A stretch of DNA of 64,000 bases, from contig NC_006687.1 of NCBI RefSeq assembly GCF_000091045.1, positions 1,404,001 through 1,468,000 on the forward strand. Direction: 5' to 3'. The notes beneath the pieces were generated by a model, which saw only the letters and a program-made list of their open reading frames with translations, searched no databases and was not told the DNA's origin. Source of the stretch: Cryptococcus deneoformans JEC21. Taxonomy: Eukaryota; Basidiomycota; Tremellomycetes; Tremellales; Cryptococcaceae. Made by a program: the position numbers and the translations under genes. Positions 58,778 to 64,000 of this stretch are shown here, in pieces (the stretch's first letter is position 1; the number at the start of each line of letters is the position of its first letter).

Positions 58778-61400
58778 CTACCCAAGCGCTACCCCACTCA
58801 CATCCACTTCCCTTCCTTGTTCCTTCTCCTTCATCTTCGTCTCACTCTTACTCCCCGCCGCCGCCACAGCCTCATCGGCCCGCGCTTCGATTAACGCACG
58901 AGTTTCGGCAGCCTCAATAGCTTGAGCTTCAGCAGCCCTATCTTTCGCTCTGCGCTTTCCCGCGAGGACCACCTCCTGCCTATGCTGGATTTCTTCTTTC
59001 AGGCTCGCTAGTTGGTCGAGTTTGGTTTGCAGGGATTCGAGATGGGTTCGGATGTCAATGTTAATGTTGCTGTTTGGGGTGAGGGAGGGTGTAGAAGTGG
59101 TTATGTCGTTTAGCTGCCCTTCTGACGTGTCCACAGAGCTCTCATCCCCAGTGGCGCTCGCGTTCACAACGTTCGCGGCGTTGGCTCCGCTCGTCCTCAA
59201 CATTTCCAAAACCCTAATCTCCTCTTCTAACCGTCTCTCAAGTGTTTCAATCTCCTCCTTCAACACCACTGTTTTACCGATAGCTTTCTTGTTACGGCCA
59301 GCTGAAGAGAGGACAATTCGGAGGGCGGTGTTGAACCAAAGCGGGTTGGGGTGGATTCTCGGTTGAGTGATTTTGAGGGTAGGGCGAGAAAAAGTGGAAT
59401 CGAGAGTAGAAGAAAAGAAAGTGGTGACGATTTGGCTTAACCATCGGACTTGCTCCAACGCTGCAAACCTCAATCCTGCTCTGCACACGTACAACCCCAT
59501 CTCTCTCACATTTGGTCGTCCTCGTCCGCCGTGGAAAACAGCCTCAGGGTCAGGGTGACGATGGAGGTAGATGTAATGAAGCATGGTTTTGATCATGTAG
59601 TCGGGTGGGATTGAGTTGGCATCGTCAAAGTCGGCCAAGTTGACGCACGCGCGCGCGGGTTCCGAGGAGGATGAGGAGGAGGAGGGAAGAAGAGAGAGAG
59701 GCATGGGGATAGATGGTAAGTATGTTGAAAAGGAACGACGATAAGATGGTTCGTGCTCCACCATTTCTGCTGGTTCTGTTGATTCTGCTGATTCTGCTGA
59801 TTCTGCTAATATCGCCGTGTTTGCAGATGTCGAGGCAGAGATGTCTGAAGCATCTGTGTCGGAATGACGCACCCGACCTAACCAATCCCTCTCAGCTCTT
59901 GCAGCCCGTTCTTTGGCCATCATACTGCTCAACGTCGGGATCTCCTCTTCTATTACTTCTTCCGGGGTCAACTTTGCCGTCGTCGCTTCAGCCTCCATCA
60001 TGTTTTCTTGGAACTCTCCGACCACAGAGGCAGAGGTAGCCATCATAGTGGAAGTGGGGGTGGTGGCTGACGCGGGGGCGGGAGAGGGAACCGAAAGATC
60101 GGGATACATCTTCTCAAAAGCTGTAATCATCCCCCACAGATTTCCTTCCCGGCCCATCATCTCAATCACCGCCAATTTAACTTGCGTCGGTAACTCCACT
60201 TTCAATCCCTCCCAGCCCAGCCCCAATCCACCCACATCCCTCCTCTTAATCCCGTAGCCTCCTCCCAAAATCACCCTCGTAAGATCTTCAAACCCTTCTC
60301 TCACTTTTTGATCCTGGACAGCAGCAGGCGAAGAAGTGTATCGTCCAGCGTCGAGGAGGACCAAAGCCGTTTGCTCGCCGGCTGGGACACCTTGGGATTG
60401 CATACCGCTGATGAGACGTTTAAGGGAAGAGATAGCAGAAAGAATCTCGCCTTGGGCTGTGGGAGCACGGTAAATGTTGAGCGAGAGCCAGCGGACGACG
60501 GAGCGGAGGGAGTAGTCGTAAAGGGTCCGCCATTCGGAGGGAGAAACCGTCGGGAGTGATGAGGAAGCGGCATCGCTAGAAGAAGAGGAAAGGGAAGGGG
60601 GAAAACGGGATTTGAGCTCGAGAAGAATCGATTCGCATCCCGTTTTGTCGCCTAATATTGAAAGTTTTCGAAGACCACCCGTGAGCACTCCAGGGGTATG
60701 CAACACTTCTTTCTTCTTTTCTCCTTCTTGCCTCGCACTATTTCGCCTGGGGGCAAGGATATCCCCAGCAACAACCCTCAACCTCATCTCCCACTCCGCA
60801 GCCAGCTTTCTAACTTTTCTTCGATGTTCTCTCACGACACTCGGGTTACGGGTGCGTGGATTGCCAATAAGGATTTTGATATCCGAGTATCGAGGGACGA
60901 CTTGGCGGAATGTTTGATGGAGGACAGAGAGAGGAAAGGTCCGGCGGTATGCTTGTGGAAAGCTTGAGTAGAGGAGCCAGACAGCTTCAGCATGTTGGAT
61001 GCTCAACATCTCGCCAGTGGTACTGGCGCTGATTGATTCAGGCTTTTCACCAGAATAAGGTTGAAGGAGTTTTTGAAGTTGACCAAGGGAGGCAGCAGGA
61101 ATGGAGGAGGTAGGCGTTTGGGACCATGAGCCGCGTAAAGGGCTGGTAGGGAACGGGAGTTGGGAAATGGGAGAAGGAGGGATGGCGTTGATAGCTGATG
61201 GGAGTGGAAAGGGGTGGTAGCTGTCACTCTTTTTGTTCCTGTTGCTCCTCCTTGCAGATAGGTGCAGGTTGGAAAAAGAGCCTCTGTATGACGAGTCAGC
61301 GGCATTCGATTAGACATTGGAACTTTGAAGGGACGTACGTGTAAATATGGTTTTTTAACCTGACATTATTCAGTTTTCGGAGGGTATGGGGTACGCGCAT
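58778..61400 (-). CDS. Probable mitochondrial protein, helical repeats, unknown function
   Basis: Exon 1 (61400-61339) encodes MRVPHTLRKLNNVRLKNHIY, an Arg/Lys-rich amphipathic start without acidic residues, which suits a mitochondrial presequence. A 54-nt intron leads to GSFSNLHLSARRSNRNKKSD, a Ser/Pro linker and then a long exon of about 770 codons: MLSIQHAEAVWLLYSSFPQA, YDYSLRSVVRWLSLNIYRAP, KLAVIEMMGREGNLWGMITA with FEKMYP, DYMIKTMLHYIYLHRHPDPE, LRFAALEQVRWLSQIVTTFF and a coiled coil near the end (VVLKEEIETLERRLEEEIRV). The helix-pair spacing resembles pentatricopeptide-like proteins, as in fungal mitochondrial expression factors, but no motif is decisive. The central third is Ser/Ala/Glu-rich and disordered. 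About 865 residues. Confidence 0.7.
59764..59815. repeat. GATTCTGCT 9-bp tandem repeat
   Basis: Four to five units in the plus strand encode, on the minus strand, a run of Ala-Glu-Ser (AESAESAESTEPAE) within the mitochondrial-type protein. The unit is a multiple of three, so copy number may vary in frame. Confidence 0.75.
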
Positions 61401-61671
61401 GGCAGGATGTGAAGGTAGTTGCCGGCCTGACTGAGATGGGCAGCTGTGGTGGCCTTTTTTTGGTAGTTTTTTCTGTGGTGGATAGAGGGAATGGATGTTA
61501 TGGCAAGTGAAGAGTGAATGCGGAAAAGACGGTTTTCGGCCGTCGTCGTGGTTTATATATGATGTTACGTAATTGGCCTCCACCCGCCAGAGTATTTTCT
61601 CAATCCCAACAACTACACTTTCTCTTGCACATCCAAAAATACATTGTAATCATATATCCGTATTCATCGAG
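61401..61671. promoter_or_regulatory. Bidirectional promoter (mitochondrial-type gene / TMA16)
   Basis: About 270 bp between divergent starts with pyrimidine-rich tracts before the TMA16 ATG. Confidence 0.45.
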
Positions 61672-63008
61672 ATGCCCAACAACAGGAAGATTACAAAAAA
61701 GACAATCAAGGGAAAGGAAGGCCTCCATCCGGGATCACGAAAGGCTGCCCAGCTTACGCGGGTCCAGCTGAGGGTCGAGAAGCTCAAGGGAAATAACAAG
61801 GCAAGAAAAGATCATGTTTCTGCGAAGGGTACGTTTCGGGATGAACTTTGTGATGCGTCGACATATTGATTGATTTGTATCTTTGTCATCTACTGTCCCT
61901 TCCATTTACATTCCTATTCCTCGCGCGATATACGTGTACTTCTTTCCTCTTGCTCACTTTGTTCGCCCTGTTTCAACCATCTTCATCTGATCGCTCGCTC
62001 TCGCACAGTCCAGCGGCCACTCTTCTTCATCCACTCCCTCTCCTCCCCAAACCCGCTTACCCTCCCTTCCCTCAAAGCACTCATAACGGAAGTGTATCTC
62101 AAGCGACATGATCCCCGCATTGAAGAGCTTACACGAGAACGGAGGCCAGGGAGACCAAAGCCGAAGGAGTTGCTGGATTTGGAGGAGGTCAAAAAAAGGG
62201 AAACTGGAGAGTATGAGACAGGAATGGGTGGGTTTTCTTTTCCTTTTGCCATGTTTCCTTATTTGGGTTTTGGATTTCCTTCGATTTTTTGCGTCTTTTT
62301 CGAACATTCCCTGCGTCGACTGGTTTCCTCGTCTGGTGTATCATATCGCATCGCAGGCTTGGATGTTTTGCATTTTCGGATGCAGTCCAGCTTTGTAAGA
62401 GATTGTCATGCCCATAACTTAGTTAAGGTCTTATTCTGTTTCCGGCTTTATCCTCTCTTCTTGTGAGAGATACGAGGTATCTACGAGGGTCGCGTCGTCT
62501 GCGTAGGATTCTCTAGGTAATGAGCGGAGCTCTGTGGTATCATAAGTATGGCTTGAAGAAAATTCGGGTTTGGCGATGACTCTTCGCCCTTTTGCGTCTA
62601 CGTCTTTGTCTTTAATGTCGTTCCTTGCAATCCACTCGACTCCCAGTCCGCTTTCCAATTTTTCCAATCTTCTCCTCTTTGTTTCCACCATCCCCTTTTT
62701 CACCTTTTTCCGGACCACCTGCTAACTCTCTCCCAATCGCAGAGGTCCCAGACCTAACCCATCCCCCAACGACCCTTCTCATCCACTCATGGCTCAGTTC
62801 TCCCAACCCGCCTTCTATCGACCATTCACACATTGACCTCCTTCGACATATACGTGTATCCCCTCATGGGGAGGTATTGCTTACAAAGGAAGGGAGAACA
62901 GAAGAGATGGGTTTGGGGAATTGGAAGGGAGAGGGAGAGGGAGATGATTGGACTACTTTTTTGGAAGGGGTGAGCACGGAGAAACAGGGGCAAGAGATGG
63001 AGGAGTAA
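61672..63008 (+). CDS. TMA16: Tma16-like ribosome biogenesis protein
   Basis: Protein associated with pre-60S particles. Exon 1: MPNNRKITKKTIKGKEGLHP then GSRKAAQLTRVQLRVEKLKG, the signature N-terminus of the family, ending at AAG G before GTACGT. Exon 2 resumes in phase 1 (VQRPLFFIHSL), then LPSLKALITEVYLKRHDPRI and EELTRERRPGRPKPKELLDL, ending ETGM before GTGGGT at about 62227. Exon 3 starts after CGCAG near 62739 (EVPDLTHPPTTLLIHSW), and the protein ends in an acidic tail (STEKQGQEMEE) with stop at 63008. About 180 residues. The second intron is about 510 nt, roughly ten times the usual size here. Confidence 0.9.
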
Positions 63009-63385
63009 AGATGCTAAGGAGGAGTAGGTGTTGGGGGGTTGTTGAGTTATAGATGGTTATTTTTGAACATTATAACCCTCATCTTCGCTTATGTATGTAT
63101 TATACGTTCGTCTCCATGTCCATCGTTGTCAAATGGTCATGATCAGTTCCGCAATAAAAGAACCTCATCCTGCGGCGATTGCAGTATAAACCGTCTTCAT
63201 AGATTCATGTTCATAGCTCCATAGCTTCATGGTTTCAAGGTTTCATGATTTGATAATTTACTCGGAAACAATCTGCAGACCCGACCAGTAACCCCCACTC
63301 ACCCACCCATCCAATGTATTCTCCCTGGACAGACCGACCATGCTTCATTCCCCTGCCCACCGCTCTTCCCATCAACCCAACCGCT
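63009..63385. other. Convergent intergenic region
   Basis: About 380 bp between TMA16 and the small Cys-rich gene; AT-rich, with the short direct repeat TTCATAG/TTCATGG near 63196-63250. No gene. Confidence 0.45.
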
Positions 63386-63718
63386 TTACTTCTCCGCATC
63401 CGCGCCAGCCCTCCCGACCTTCAGCTGCACCCCCTCAGAAGGTCCGTTTTTCTTGACTTCGTACATCCCCGGAACGCTAGCAGGCTCATGAGGACAGTCG
63501 CACCGATCGGAAGGGGGAATGGAGGCAAGGGCTTGTTCGACGTGTTTGCCTTTTTTCAGTATGGGGTTTTTGTCAGCTCACGCCGTGAGTTGGTTGGTAA
63601 GTGGGGGTGGAGAGGGACGTGAGAGGGGAGAGGGAACGAAGAGGGAAAAAGAAGAAGACCCACCGCAACCCCACCAAGTGGGTTTACCATCGTTCGGGCA
63701 GGTGACTTGTTTACACAT
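63386..63718 (-). CDS. Small Cys-rich protein, 72 residues, two exons
   Basis: Exon 1 is 63718-63664 and exon 2 is 63549-63386 (219 nt in total, 73 codons with stop), joined across a 114-nt intron with GTGGGT donor and AAAAAAG acceptor; the split codon restores Gly. Protein: MCKQVTCPNDGKPTWWGCG then KHVEQALASIPPSDRCDCPH and on to stop. Five Cys plus His residues fit a metal-binding or redox role. Similar short proteins with a CK-x-VTC, PTW-x-GCG-x-H and RC-x-C pattern are, to my knowledge, widespread in fungi and uncharacterised; this comes from memory and needs a search. The C-terminus is Lys/Gly-rich and variable. The unspliced ORF hides this gene. Confidence 0.75.
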
Positions 63719-64000
63719 CTTTCTCCTACTTTTCCTTAAGAGGGTGTGTGAGGGAAACCAATTAATGATAAGTGCAGAGGATGGCAGCCGAACGAATGAA
63801 AAAAAAAAAAGAACAATGAATAGACGAAACGAGCGAGATGGGAATGACTTCTGACGTTGAGTCTCCACCAACATAATTAAGTTATTTCTACTACTGCGTT
63901 ATCTTCACATCATGTCCCATGACGTCGTAAACTTCGATCTGCATAGAACCAAATGATTATGTAATCGATTTTGGCTGAGTTGAGGCAAAGTTCTATTGAA
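63719..64000. other. Upstream region of the small Cys-rich gene, window end
   Basis: About 280 bp with an A-run at 63799-63811; likely promoter or 5' UTR sequence. Nothing else seen. Confidence 0.4.

Overview
The window reads as nuclear DNA of a basidiomycete yeast, most likely Cryptococcus or a close tremellomycete relative. Evidence: genes on both strands are cut by many 40-90 nt introns with GTRNGY donors and YAG acceptors; the intron-dense genes encode conserved fungal proteins; and there is a telomere-repeat-targeted LINE of the type described as Cnl1 in Cryptococcus. Species and chromosome cannot be fixed from sequence alone.

Layout. 0.2-1.3 kb: a poorly resolved spliced gene with an acidic/Gly-rich end. 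2.3-4.6 kb (-): a GPI-anchored glyoxal/galactose-oxidase-like copper radical oxidase. 4.6-10.7 kb: a long gene-poor tract with only weak candidate exons and some short palindromes. 10.7-12.5 kb (+): WASP, the Arp2/3 activator. 13.3-15.6 kb (-): an SR-protein kinase. 17.7-22.3 kb (-): a very large Ser/Pro-rich protein of unknown function. 23.7-26.7 kb (+): a multi-pass membrane protein. 27.0-29.0 kb (-): RNA polymerase III subunit C82, divergent from a CLASP-type microtubule protein (29.2-32.2 kb, +). 32.6-34.1 kb (-): an unknown membrane protein. 34.9-36.3 kb (-): RNA polymerase II subunit Rpb3. 36.6-37.6 kb (-): N-alpha-acetyltransferase catalytic subunit, divergent from Swc4 (38.0-39.6 kb, +). 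40.0-42.1 kb (-): a DEAD-box helicase. Most of this stretch is housekeeping: transcription, chromatin, RNA processing and cytoskeleton.

42.4-52.0 kb looks like a small catabolic cluster: a Zn2Cys6 transcription factor (+), a PA14-containing GH3 beta-glucosidase (-) and a lactose-permease-type sugar transporter (+). The enzyme and transporter share a roughly 710 bp divergent promoter. The inferred logic is uptake of a beta-linked disaccharide, intracellular hydrolysis, and control by the adjacent factor.

52.3-58.0 kb is a head-to-tail array of four LINE copies in the same orientation: one full-length, with an intact 1059-codon ORF, and three 5'-truncated. Their joints carry TTAGGGG, the Cryptococcus-type telomere repeat unit. 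Beyond it lies a fragment of an unknown zinc-binding-type ORF. The window closes with a probable mitochondrial protein (58.8-61.4 kb, -), the ribosome-biogenesis factor Tma16 (61.7-63.0 kb, +, with an unusually long intron) and a 72-residue Cys-rich protein in two exons (63.4-63.7 kb, -).

Exon boundaries were read by eye from splice motifs and reading-frame continuity. Gene coordinates give the span from start to stop codon, introns included.
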